64,000 bases of DNA from Eleginops maclovinus (taxonomy: Eukaryota; Chordata; Actinopteri; Perciformes; Eleginopidae), in NCBI RefSeq assembly GCF_036324505.1, contig NC_086370.1:14224600-14288599 (forward strand). The letters are read 5' to 3'. Below the pieces are notes generated by a model. That model worked only from the letters and a program-made list of their open reading frames with translations. It was not told where the DNA came from and did no database searches. This document shows, in pieces, positions 14,801 to 35,200 of this stretch (within the stretch, counting starts at the first letter, position 1; each line of letters begins with the position of its first letter). A program made the position numbers and the translations under genes.

Positions 14801-17800
14801 TCTGGTCAGTGCAGTCGATATATGAGTGAGTGATGATAAAACCCTTGGTAGTTTTGACCTTCAGCTATCTGAAAGAGCTCCCCTGGCTCCTTCATCACAC
14901 TCTACAAAACCTCTGTCTCTGCCTGTCATCACCAGCTTATAAAGACAGAGGCATCACACCGACAGCACACACAAACATACACACATTTGCAGACACAGAA
15001 GGAAATACATTACAACGCAAGACACAAGCTGCTAGCTCAGCACTTACACTGTGTATATCTGTAGCTACAGCTGAATGGTACTATTAATTAAGGAGCACAC
15101 TTGCTTTGATGAATTAAGTATGGCATAAACAAGGAGATTTCTGGGCGATGTGTGCTGCTACAAGTAGACTGAGCCCACACTACAACTTAGACACCTCATT
15201 CTTTTATGACGTTTATTGTTGGATTAACCCTTTTCCTGGAAGCACACCATTTTCCAACATATTCATCAACTATAGGCCCATCCATGCATCACACTGACCT
15301 CCGGGGACTGACCGGTGAGGTTGTGTTGATTCACCACCCTTTGCCTTTGATGAGCTGTCCTTGCTGGTTGTGTCATTGGCACTATCTAGAGGACCAACCT
15401 CTTGCCTGGAAGGCATGGTGTCAGGTTCTGATACACAGGTTCAGTGATGTGAACCGGAATCTGAGAAATTTCACTGCCTTGAGGAGTTCTTTTCATGTGT
15501 CTTTGTCCTCTGTAAGGATCACGTTTTTTTTTGTGAATAACACTTTACAGTTCAATGACATACATCTTTGAATTACACACCTTGACACGTGTTTTTAAAA
15601 AAAAGATTCTAGCACCTTCTTAATGCAAACTTGGTGAAAAGGGACTAGGATTAAACAGTAAACTGAATAGCACGATGATGCAAAATATAACGCGTTTTAT
15701 TCTTTCTGTGATTGGAAAGAGAAGAATTGATATTGACAGTATGACTGCTGTCCTAATTCTGACCAGTGTGCACATGTATACGGTTAACGGGAAGATATGA
15801 TCAATAAGCAGCCGGTCCAGCCTCAAAGCCCCTCGCTTACTCTTCTCCTCTCTAGCTGCCAATTTACTGACTGTAGACCTACTGCTGGCAGCTTTGTTGA
15901 TGTAGAGGGACAAGTCAACAAATCAACGGCTTCCTATGCCAAACTCGTCACACAACGCTCAAACTGTGCAGCACTGGCTCATCCACACACAGACAGATAT
16001 AGAGTTTGCACTCATTTGTACATGGTTGCAGCACAAAAATATATATGTACCTGTACACGCCTGTGATTAACCTAATGGTTACACTTGAAAAACACAGGTT
16101 TGTCACTGATGTTTGTGCGTGTTTATTTATCTTTACCAGAAGCTAACATGATACAGTCACTCAGTTCACAGCTAGTAGCTTGGGAGCTGCCTGATTTAAT
16201 TTTTTTAAGGCTAAGAATAGACTTTACAGGTTAACCCACACCAAAGTAAACACCAACACATTTTCATTCAGTCAGATCAGCCCGACCCAGAGCAAACTGA
16301 ATCAGCTACTACAAACAAACGGAGTCTATACAAATACAATGTCCCCTGTCTTTAATGTATGTTTATCAAAGTGTTTTTAAAATAAAATAATTTAGTACAG
16401 CGTGAAAACAAACTCCAGTTAGACTAGAGGAACAGCAGCAGCTTACTCCACAAAGCAACCCCTCAATAAAAGTAGCAAGTATATGTCTGATGTATTTAAT
16501 CAGAGGGCAGTACATGAAACCGCTGAAGTTTTATTAGCCAAGCAAAATGTTTAAAGAGAGCTCCAAAGTAACATTTTTTCCAAGGATTATAAATGCATAC
16601 ACAACAGGTTTTTTTAAAGAAAAGCATGTACCATACAAAAGCCAGAACAGACAAAGGGCTGTTGCAGGCCTTAAAGGTAAAAACTGGGTCATATCGTTCT
16701 CATAGGAACAACAAGGGAGGCGTATAATGTATTCAGAGAGAGACACAATGGTTGCAATAAGTCATCCTGTCCTTCCAGAAAATGATGGCTTTATGGGCTT
16801 CCTGTCAACAAGCAATGCCTTCCGAGAAGATACCGTATCAGTGAGTGCATGTAGATGTGTTTGTGTGTTATGACCGGTCATGGTCAATGACAAATAGCAA
16901 TCAATTAGAGAGTTAGCTAAAGGTTAAAAACATAAGGCCATCATAATCATCAGATTACAATGAACTTTACACAAAAAAAAAATACGGTAAAGGATGAGTT
17001 GCCTCACATTTTCTGAAACATTATCAAAGACTCCCATGTGGTGAGGCAGTTAGGCCTAACCTTGAAGAATAGCCTGTGCTGTGTCACCTTAAGTGTGTGT
17101 GTATGTGTGTGTGATTAAGAGCAGGGGCCCCTCGGAGCACTAATGACAGCTGATGATAGGCTGAGAAGAACAGCTCTGTGACTGATGAAAGCTGCTGCGG
17201 CACTGAAGCAGAGAGAGAGGTCAAATTGTGGCCGGGTCGACTACGGCCCCCAAAAGATAACACTAATGACACAGCTATTTCACCGTTTAACACTTGCTTG
17301 GCCAACACGCTGACAATGAGGGTGGCGGCTAATATAAAAGCTACAGTAGATCTAAATGTATTTACCTATTTTCTAAATCAGCTTCTTACGGGGGTTGTTG
17401 AAATCCAACCTGATTAGACCCATATCAGAAATGAACTTTGAATCTTATCATAAATATGACTATATGAAACGTTAATGCAGCATACTCTTAAACCAGTTAT
17501 TGTAAGGATGGTTGATTTGCCAGCTTTCTTCAAGGTGTGTTTTCTTACATTTTCCTATCCTTTAAGCTGTTAAAAGTTCACGGGAAAGAGCAATAAATTA
17601 AATGCCATTATAGGTGATCCCACTCGTCCCTATAGTTTAAGGGAGTGGGTGTGTAGGATAACATTAACCGTTACCATCTGGCCATTGTGGTCACTAAAAT
17701 AGTTGGATCAGCAAAGAAATGCCATTGCTATGAATAAAGTCACTTTTTATTAAATGGGACATTTTGGATTGGCGCCTGAAAGCAGTTTTATCCACCAACT

Positions 17801-19170
17801 ACCAGCATCAATTAATACCACAATAATGTAATCTCTCGTGAGTGCAGTTAAACTCTTCAAACAGAGAGGCAGACACTCAAAGAATAAGATGTCAGAGTTC
17901 AAGCTGTTCTGATGTCCAATACAGTTGAAAAGCTTAATACTGATTCTACTTTGTATTTTGGCTACCCAGACAGCACTTGGCTTTAAAAGCGTACCATATA
18001 AAATACTTATTTGTGGACCCAAATTAGTTGGATCTACAACTATAATAAACCAGAAAATACTTGAGGCAGGTTGCACGACAGCTGAAACTAGGCTGTGACC
18101 GATAATGGCCGACTCCATCAACAAAGAACTTCAAAGGCCAGCCGAGTCTCTACTGTATAGCCTCGAGCAGACTACTCATCAATCAGGAGACAGCAGTGAG
18201 GTGGTGCTATACATCCAGTAGATAGCATCATACATCAAACAAACTCTGGAAATGCTACCCTACTCTTCTGGCTGCGGCAGAAAGCTATCTGGTTTTAGCC
18301 CACACACGGCCTCGCATGTGGAATGCTTATATACACTAACATGTTTTTTTTAAACTGTGGATTTCCATGATCATAATCAGTGCTACAATCTCACCTTAAA
18401 ATCAACACGCTGAACATACTGCTTCTAAACTAATATTACACAGTAGACCAGTAAAATCTAATTTGACACCTGGTGCCGCTGGACTAATATGTGAAACATT
18501 CAATACTCACATTTCTTTCTTGATATGTTTTTATTCACTCATGCCAATGCTGAATACTTGTGAGATTTAGAAGGGAGTAGGTGCTACACCCAAAAAGTAG
18601 TTGAGAGCCAGGCTGGTCTTTCTCTCACCTGACAAGAACTTGCTGGAGCTGATCCATCAGGACATATCTGATGGTATAAAAATATTAGCTTCTGCAATGT
18701 TTAGCTGTCTGTGTGTGTCTGCTGCAGAGTATAAACACGGTCCGTTTTAGAAGAGACATGTAGTTCATTGGAGACACAAAGCTGTACACTTTAACCCCAC
18801 TTATCTCTCTTCAAAATCATTACTAAGTAAAATACAGCCTTGCTTTATACTGTCCATACAGACAGCACTGTGTACAGTAGGTGACAGCATACGGATACTC
18901 TGTTGATACAGCATACACAGACAGCAGACACATCCTGTATGTATTACAAAGGACATGGCACCAGAGATCCCACACACCACACACATAGTCTTCACCCTTC
19001 AGACAGAAAGAAAAAGGAGGCTTCATGGTGAAATGCTGTAATTGCAGCTTCACTGCCCAACACAAACACAAACAATTTGGTCATCTCCTACAAAGATGCA
19101 AACAAACAAAGGAAGGGGAACAGGAATAGAACTACATCATTAAATATCCAAATGCTGTCATTTCAAGCAC

Positions 19171-19493
19171 GCAGAGGTGGAACCAGACACGTGAGTCTCA
19201 TGTGTTTGTAGTAAGGTCCTAAACTTTAAGTTCGAAGTCCTAAACAAGCGCACATCTGTCTCCCTTCTAATTTTCAATGCGCATCTGAAGCAATTTATTT
19301 TTTCTTCTTCACCACCTCATCATTTATGTACATGTAATGAATTATCTTTGCTTAAAAAAACTTAACTGGTGTTACAGTAACCTAATGTAAGTCTTTGGCT
19401 TAGGGAAAAATCAATGTTTAACTCAGTCATGTGACTTGAGTCCAAGTCATGTGACTATGGTTCAAGTCATGTGAATTTAACCCACACCTCTGC
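19171..19493. mobile_element. MITE-like non-autonomous DNA element with terminal inverted repeats
   Basis: Starts gcagaggtgg and ends ccacacctctgc, near-perfect inverted ends with one 2-base difference. The right part contains a tandem motif of the form agtcatgtgact repeated three times. This layout, with inverted CAGAGGTGG ends and internal repeats built from AAGTC, is a common fish element. No transposase is encoded. I could not see a clear target-site duplication. Confidence 0.7.
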
Positions 19494-22400
19494 AACTCCG
19501 ATCTTCTAGTGATAGTAGTCCACACGCATTCCACTAATACTTTTTCAGACATTTACATTAGATTAAATAAAATGAAAGGAAATAAATGCAGTCGATAACT
19601 ATATGATTATTTTAGCAGATTTATGAAAGGAGCTATAGATTGAACAAACAAGAAAAGGAATGAAAGTGGGCAAAAACTGTAGAAAATTGAGTCAAAGAGA
19701 GAGGGGGGGAGAGACCAAACAGAGGAGAAACGGGAGGGAGAAGGGCAACGTCTGAGTTTAGGAGACCCAGGAATGTTAATCCTCTTTGTATGTCTCCCAG
19801 CAATAATTAAACTTTTCTAATATCAGGCATGACAAGAAAAAACAGGTCACATATGGGTCAGCTGTGAGACAAGAAAAAAGAACAAGACCAAAGCCAGTGG
19901 TTATTCTCACAGCAGAACAGCATGAACATCACACAATGCAAAGCCACAAATAAGTTGGTGTAACAGCCTGCAGGGCAATCATGCACAGAAACAGAACCAG
20001 AGCCTGTTGGTAGTTAGCATGTCTCATTTCTACGCTGGACTGGGTGTACATCAGTGGTAACGTGGACATGCATATTTGCACCCTAAATGAAAGCAAGCTA
20101 CATTGAGCTGTAACATGCTGGCCTGGTTATCCATTCACCACAATAGCCGGGTCCACGTGACATATGAAACACATCGTGCCTGTTGCTACTGTGTGAAAAT
20201 GTCTAGAGAGGCTGGCAGGCTGAGTGCAGGAGTCACAGAGAACCACTTAGCGGCTATGCTAGGCTAATAAGAGGTGAGAGGTCAGTGCCAAACTGTGTGT
20301 GCTTAACCCCTACACTTCCTGGAAACTCTTCTCTCTGGAGGAGGATTAAGAGAGAACGAGCGCACATTTTCCACAGCTCGGGACTCCCTGAGGCTCTGGA
20401 CACTGGACATACCCTTCTTTTTCGCTTCATTTTTTTCCTCCCAGTCTCTCTTTTCACTGCTCTCACCACTTTCAATGAGCTGCATCATTACCAGCAGATT
20501 TAAACACAGGGCGGGCGAAGAGTTACACGGGGAAAGTGAGGGGGCAAGGGTGGGTTAAGGGGGGCATGTTTGTGTCTGTTACGCACTGGTGTCAGCAGGG
20601 AGACAGATTGGAGAAGTATTTCCTTGCCTGTCAGAGGAAAGACCCTCTCACAGGAGGGCTCAGACATCATAAATTATCTGTGATTCTTTCCATGCCCCCT
20701 CTCTCTCTCGCTCTCTCTCCCAAGCCTCACTTCTAGTTGTAGTGTCGAAAACAATCTGATTCATAATTTCCCCTGAGTGGCTCTGTGAGTTAGCCCCTCA
20801 CACAGCTTAACAGGCCTCGCTTTCACACGGTGTCTTTTCATCAGCGTCTGTGGTGGTCACACACGCAGTAACTTCCGAGCCTGTCCGGCACCAAGAGCAC
20901 ACACACACACACACACACTGGACAATCTCCACTGATACTTCATTAAGCTCTAAGTATTATGTTCAAGTACTGTTTTACGGGGCTTTTATTGTGAAATACC
21001 AAAGTCACCCATACACCCACTTAGGCGCTTTCACACGCTCACACATTGCTCTCTCTATATATATTCTTCAATCAAAAGCAGCACAGCCCTGATCATTAAC
21101 ATTCTTACATTGAAGGCCAGTTTCTATCACTCCAACCACACAAGGCAATCGCTGCCTTTGAAGTCGGGTTATAGTCAGCATCAGCTCTCGAGCTAACCGT
21201 TTATCTGCAGGATGTCAAACTACTACTAATCTAATGAGAACTGTGAGAAGTTGCCACACGTGTCTCCCACCGAGCAACCCAATGGACTTTATCCAACAAG
21301 GAAGAGCAGAACTAGTCCAATCTGGTTGTTTGAGGGTGAGATAGCCACAGAGCGTCTGCTAAGTATCTGACAGAAGGATTTACACCCTCACCTCTGCACC
21401 AGTTCACTCATCAGGCTATAGACGTTCTTCGGATTCTTTGCTGGATGGGGAAAACCCCCGGGATGAAGCCCTCACACAGCAGATATAATATACAAGGGAT
21501 GTTCACACATACTGAGACAAAATAAGACACTGAATAAAACCTTTATCTAAAAGAGATACATGGGTGTCAGCCAGTATTCATTTATCCTTCACATGACTGC
21601 CCTCTTCTGGTCTTAGTTTATTTAAACTCACTCTAATGTCTATAGTTTAATCAGGTTTAATTGTATAATCATAAAAGGGACAAAGTTAATTGTTATTTAT
21701 TGTAATGCAAAATAATTTAAGTATTTGATATTAGATCTGAGAAGATCAGATATTTATTGGTCCAATTCTAAATTTTCTCAGTATGTTTTGATTGTTTCGT
21801 GAAGATGTGTGTTTTATGAGGGAAGACACGCTAGTTTTTTAGGTCTAAAACTGCAGCCTGGTGGCTCCAAAAGTCTCTCGACTTGGCATTCACTGACACA
21901 CCAGCTCATGCAGATGCGTGCATCCTACAAATCCTACCTTGTAAGTTAGCTTTCGCATGTAACAGTGCCCTGATGCTCTGCAGAACTTTTCTGTTTTCTC
22001 CACTCCCAACAGGAAATATTTTAAAGGTTAAATTGTTTTTGTTCCTCAGAGGGCCAATAGCTGATTTGCTTCTTTTTTATCTCACAAAAACACACGTTTT
22101 AAAAAACATACAATGGCACAACTCTAGCTGTAGGCTACTGTACTTGATGTAGGTATAAACAGGCTGGTAACCTGTGTGTGTCCTGCTGTATCACAAACAC
22201 ATAATTTCAGCTGTACAAAAGGGCTTTATCATCAGTGCTGTTCTTCTACTTGTGGACTTGATGCACTTTGGTTTCACCCTCAACCCCCCTTTGTCTGACT
22301 TCCTTTCCTCTCAGGTGCCGGCAGAAGCAGAGAGGGTCCCATGTGTTCGCTCATCTGTCCCTCGACACACATTCCCTAAACAAGCACTCTCCAAAACACT

Positions 22401-22624
22401 GCTGGTTGCCATGGCAGTACTACTGGCCTGAGTAAATAAGCGGGAATAATGTCCTTAGAGGAGGGGATGTTGAATGTGGTAGGGGCAGCAATGTGACTCT
22501 GTGTGTGTGTGTGTCTTTGCCACTGTACTGCCCCCATGGGAGAGCTGCCTGGCAGAATCATTACAGTCTGTGCAAACACAGACTGACGTCTTGACTGAAG
22601 TCAGCCCTGCCACACACGAACATG

Positions 22625-22633
<9 letters not shown>

Positions 22634-22671
<38 letters not shown>
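22634..22671. repeat. (AT)n microsatellite preceded by CA repeats
   Basis: About 19 AT units following a short (CA) run, giving a compound repeat from about 22625. The self-complementary tract can extrude as a cruciform. Confidence 0.95.
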
Positions 22672-22674
<3 letters not shown>

Positions 22675-24200
22675 CATCAGTGTTATGCAGTTTTTCCCTA
22701 CTGTAGCGGAGCCACGTGTCCATTATTCTAATTGCATATTTCCTCCTTCCTGTCTGACATCTTATCTTGTTTAGTCTGACAAACACATACAAACACACAA
22801 GTAAAGCATGTTGAATTATTTCCACTTTAGTTTCCTCCAACTGCTATGTCACTTAGAATTCAGAGAGCTCGGAGCATCCAGATGCTCAAAAACAGCATCT
22901 GGACAGCTTTGTGAGTCAGCTTCAGGTAATTAAAAAATGACGATGGACCTAAACAAAGATGCAAGCAGACCTACATACCCAAGGACATTAGTACCTGCTA
23001 GTCTCACGCAGTGAATGTCAGATGAGCACCATTTTTGTACAGTTATCATGAGGGTGAAATAATGCAGCAGTGCACACACAGACATGTTTACACAAACACA
23101 TACATATAGCCCTGTTTTCTGTGCCTTCATTTCGAAAACTGCATAATATTTGGCTAACATTGGCACCAAAATCTCTAAGGTTTCAAACTGGTACTCACAA
23201 AGATAGACATTTGAGATGTCAAGCACGCAAGCACAATGACCACTGAAACAGCTAAATGCCAATAGGACACCGATGAAAGACATAAATAGAGGAATGTAAG
23301 ACTTAGTAGAAGTTCAGTTCTTCACAAGTCCACTGTGGGTTCCTGTTCCAACTGCAGCAAAGACGACACTAACGCAGTTACATCTGGCTTTTGTCTTTAG
23401 TGAGCAAATGATTCTGAACTAGTCAGGGCATTTACTGGTTCCACCTAAACTGGAAGTGATGGAAACATTACACACTGGGGGTCACTCTAATTCAATCCCT
23501 TATGCTGGAGCAATGCCGTAACTCGAGTTTGAAGTGAATATAAATTCAGAGATTATGACAATTATGATCATTTATATATGTACTTTACACAATGTACAAT
23601 TCATACACCCTCCTAAAAGCCACCACTATTTATTGACAGAAACAACAATTTTACCATACTGATCTTCAGAAAACATGCTTCATTCAAACCTGACAGAAAC
23701 AAAATAAAAATCATCAAAACTTAAAAACACTTTATGTCACTGGAAAAGGTTAAATACACTCTGCGTGGGTCTCTTAATACATTCTCTAAAGTCTGGGAGC
23801 ATGTCAGGTCTCCCCAACTAGATACTGCCACCATTGACTAACCATGCCAATGCGCCAGTGATGCGCACCTACACGCCGACGCCCCGCACCACCTAATCTG
23901 TAGCACGCATTAGTAGCATGCAACAGCTTTGTTTGAATTGTCGTAGTTAGTCTAGCCATTAACTTTGCTTCGCTTTTTTTTTTTTCCCCCAACTGTTGGG
24001 ATTGGGGGTGGGAGGGTGGTCCTTTGTATCCTCACCTAGTTTGACTGTGAACATTGTTACCCTCTGAATATCCTTACATGTGAGGATTACTGTGCACTGT
24101 ATTGAAATTTCAACAAATAAATCATACAAAAAAAAGCTTAAAAACAAACTATTAACAGACCATAAGTCTGGATCAGTATATAAAAAATATGTAGAATGTA

Positions 24201-32150
<7,950 letters not shown>

Positions 32151-32179
32151 CATATGACAGGATTTTTGGCGCTTTTTCT

Positions 32180-32460
32180 CCCTTTCTGTTGATTTTTATG
32201 TAAGATGATATTTATGTGGGTGCACTGTGCGGAAATACTCACTCGACCAGTGCTCCCACTCACTCACTCTGCAAACCCAGCATTCAGTGTACACTATCAC
32301 ACACAGTGAGAGCCGAGAGCGCTTTCTGTCTTTCATTCATCCCGGTGAAGCTGCTCACACTTTCTTCTTCTCTTCTCCCCCCTCCCTCTTTCCTCCCTTA
32401 CGCTGGTGCAGCTTACTTTGTTTTTGTTTTTCTTCCTCGGTGCCTTTCGGTCGGAGTAGT
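32180..32460 (+). promoter_or_regulatory. zmat4: putative zmat4 promoter region
   Basis: This lies immediately upstream of a CpG-dense block in an otherwise CpG-poor window. It includes a pyrimidine-rich run at about 32358-32400 (ttcttcttctcttctccccc and onward). I see no convincing TATA box at a fixed distance, which fits a CpG-type promoter. The transcription start cannot be placed from sequence alone. Confidence 0.45.
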
Positions 32461-32772
32461 GGTGGATGATATCAACAGAGCCCCGTTTCTTCTCGGCTGC
32501 GCGATAGTACGGACTACAGAGGAGTCGGTAGAGGACACGCGCATCACGACAGAGAGGGAGTTTTCTCTTCTTTCTTTTTTTTTGGAGGGTACGGCGCGAT
32601 TTTAAACAAGAAATATAGACGACATCGGTGTTGAAGAGCACCCTTGCTACGGACGCTCCACCTCACAAGCCTCCCGTTAAGTTTTGACGGATATTACGGC
32701 ACAGGTGTTTAAGGATTAAACACCAGGATTTGGCGAATGGTTGTCGGAGAGGAGTCGCTGCCTCTGCGCAAG
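32440..32772 (+). other. zmat4: putative zmat4 exon 1 (5' UTR, possible start codon)
   Basis: I count about 25 CpG dinucleotides in roughly 330 nt, far above the neighbourhood. The block ends in AAG followed by gtgagt, a strong donor at 32773. An ATG at 32737-32739 opens 12 codons (MVVGEESLPLRK) ending exactly at the donor in phase 0, the same phase in which the next exon begins with ATG. So it either extends zmat4 by 12 residues or the exon is wholly 5' UTR, as I believe it is in human. The left edge is arbitrary. A short upstream frame (ATGATATCAACA onward, stop 14 codons later) may also be transcribed. Assignment to zmat4 rests on strand, position and phase. Confidence 0.55.
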
Positions 32773-33740
32773 GTGAGTGATGGATCTAACTGGAAATACT
32801 CACAGTGGAGTTTGATCAACAGATGAGTTATTGACCTGTAATGACTTCCTTATTTGACATCTGGATCATTATTTGTCGGTTTCAGGCAGAATACAGAAGG
32901 TTATGGAACCCTAAATCACTCGATATCATTATAGACCTATTGCTGGAGTGTCAGTAGAGTTTGTAGTAACCACTACAAACTTTGTTATGTTGTTTTTTTA
33001 TTTGAAGATAAGTTTGAGCTATGGCATTCATCTCAAATTACAAATGTTCAGAATCTCCTGCTGTATAATAATATAGTTTGCCTACTGTGATTGTAATATC
33101 CTTCTTAGGCGTTTCTGGATGTTGACCTTGACTTTTTGGACTAATGTCATTAACTGCTGCATAATTACAGTTATGGTAAATCGATTCATTGTTAGGTTAC
33201 TACATCCCATAGTCCAAAGGTGTAAATGTGTAGTCCGCCCAAGACTGTAAAACCCAATAAATACTGCTCACATAGTTTCACAGGGAGAGAGAATCAGCTG
33301 TGTTCTGCTTGATAAATGTCTAGAATGACTGATATATTTTCAACATGTAGCAGAATATTCTCCTACCAAACAACTTCTCAAATAATGTCGCTCATTTCAT
33401 TTTACCTCTGTTTAATGAATTTAGAGAATGTTGGCCGCCCCTATAGTTTTATTAGATGCAGAGGTTTCGCTCGTGATTCAGAAAGTTTTCACGGCATTGC
33501 AAATCCAAGGTCTGGCACACGTTCAATAATGAGTCTGTGTGAAATATGAATGTGAGACATGTCAGATACAATATGGATTAGGTCTGATACTTGCTGCCTC
33601 TATTTTCACTGGCTCCTATCCATCTCATTGAGAGCCCGCTCTTACTAAGTATTTGTCACTTTGGGAAGAATGCTCAGTCAGTCTGTGGCAGGATGATAGC
33701 GGCTTATGGCCTTTACACAGCACTCGCCTGCCTGTCACCA

Positions 33741-33920
<180 letters not shown>

Positions 33921-35149
33921 CTATTCCCTAATATCACTCATTCAGACCATTTAAGTGTCAGGAAGTAAACAATTCAATTTATTTGTGTCATCACACACAG
34001 CCATTTGGCTCCTCAGAAAAGCACATTTTGTTTACCCCAGTCTCACCTCACTGCAGTCTATACTCTGCCTTTTTCTTTCCACTGAGTCTGTTTTTCCACA
34101 TGTAGCCCAACCTACTGAGCTGAGCTGAGGCTTCATGCTCTGTTTACATTTAGGTATTGATCCGCATCCTCTGACTTCTACTGTACTTCAGGTCACTGCA
34201 GCAGACAGGGCGACAGGGTGTCTCCGAGCTGGAATAAGAGAGAAATGCCCCTTTTACACCATTTGAGAGCTGCAACTGACATGTTTTTTTGGGGGGTGTA
34301 AAATTAGCACAGTAAACAATTGTTATTTTGGCTCTTTAAATGTCAGTAATGTGTGAAAAAATGCCCATCAAAAGGTTTCCAAGTAAATTCAAGCAATATC
34401 GTACTTCCAGCACCTCAACTGGGGGGATTTGCTTCTTCTGTGCCATGGGATCATTTATTTTTTGCTTTTAAGGTTTAGTTGATCACAAACATGACATTTA
34501 AAGACCTGATCTTCATGTCAATCAATGTCGGACTAAATGTAGACCAAAGAATCCAAGAAAATAATAACTACATTGATCAATAATGCAAATATTTGGTTAG
34601 TGTAGCAAATCACCAAACCAACAATGTTATTATCAACAATGTATTATCATGAAATACAAAAAGGAGTATATTACACTTTGGCAGCTGGAACCAGCGAACC
34701 TTTGGGCATTTTTCCGTAAATGTCTTTTAAATGACTAATTGTTGTTGAATACTGTAGAATATGTTGTAGCGCAGTAAATGTATACATAAATAAGATGTGT
34801 TGCACTATAGGTCACTTTAGAGCTATTTACTCTAAGTGCACATTTAAATGGGAGCAAATAATACAAAAGAAAATAAAGCAGGTTAATTAACATGTTGTTC
34901 ATAATGTGGAACATATGCAGTGTAGCTGCTGCCAGCTCCGAGCCATCTTGAAGTACAGAAGCCTTTTTCACTCTTCCTCTCTCCGTCTCTCGTGAGGTGC
35001 TGAACTGCATCTGGGGGGGAATCTGATTAACCGACTGGCATAATTGAACCAGTCCTGGAGGAATAAAAGGAAAAGTGATGTTGTTCTTGCAAAGTGCTCG
35101 CTTTTCTTCTATACATACAGATAAAGTGCTTGCACGCACACATACAAAG

Positions 35150-35151
<2 letters not shown>

Positions 35152-35199
<48 letters not shown>
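35152..35199 (+). repeat. (AC)n microsatellite, about 24 units
   Basis: Perfect dinucleotide tract within zmat4 intron 1, preceded by imperfect acaca-rich sequence. Confidence 0.96.

Positions 35200-35200
<1 letters not shown>

Larger units (their letters stand above)
9301..15100. other. intergenic, no gene recognised
   Basis: Contains a short (CA)n tract and a LINE-like 3' tail near 11.8 kb. The segment around 10550-10720, including a TAATTA core in actaattagacataatc, looks non-repetitive and constrained, but only alignment can tell. No open frame shows a recognisable domain. Confidence 0.65.
15101..24200. other. intergenic, no gene recognised
   Basis: Contains a MITE-like element (19171-19493), an AT dinucleotide tract (22634-22671), a compact hairpin (22877-22903) and a G-quadruplex motif (23998-24016). 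The interval 17090-17340 is balanced in composition and non-repetitive, so it is a candidate conserved element. An AATAAA at 24116-24121 followed by eight A residues could be the end of a retrocopy, but no source transcript is recognisable upstream. Confidence 0.6.

Noticed and set aside
23804..24135. Possible retrocopy or transposon fragment ending in AATAAA and A8, with a CpG-rich left part
   Set aside because: No source gene or transposase motif could be recognised in any frame, and the A-run is short.
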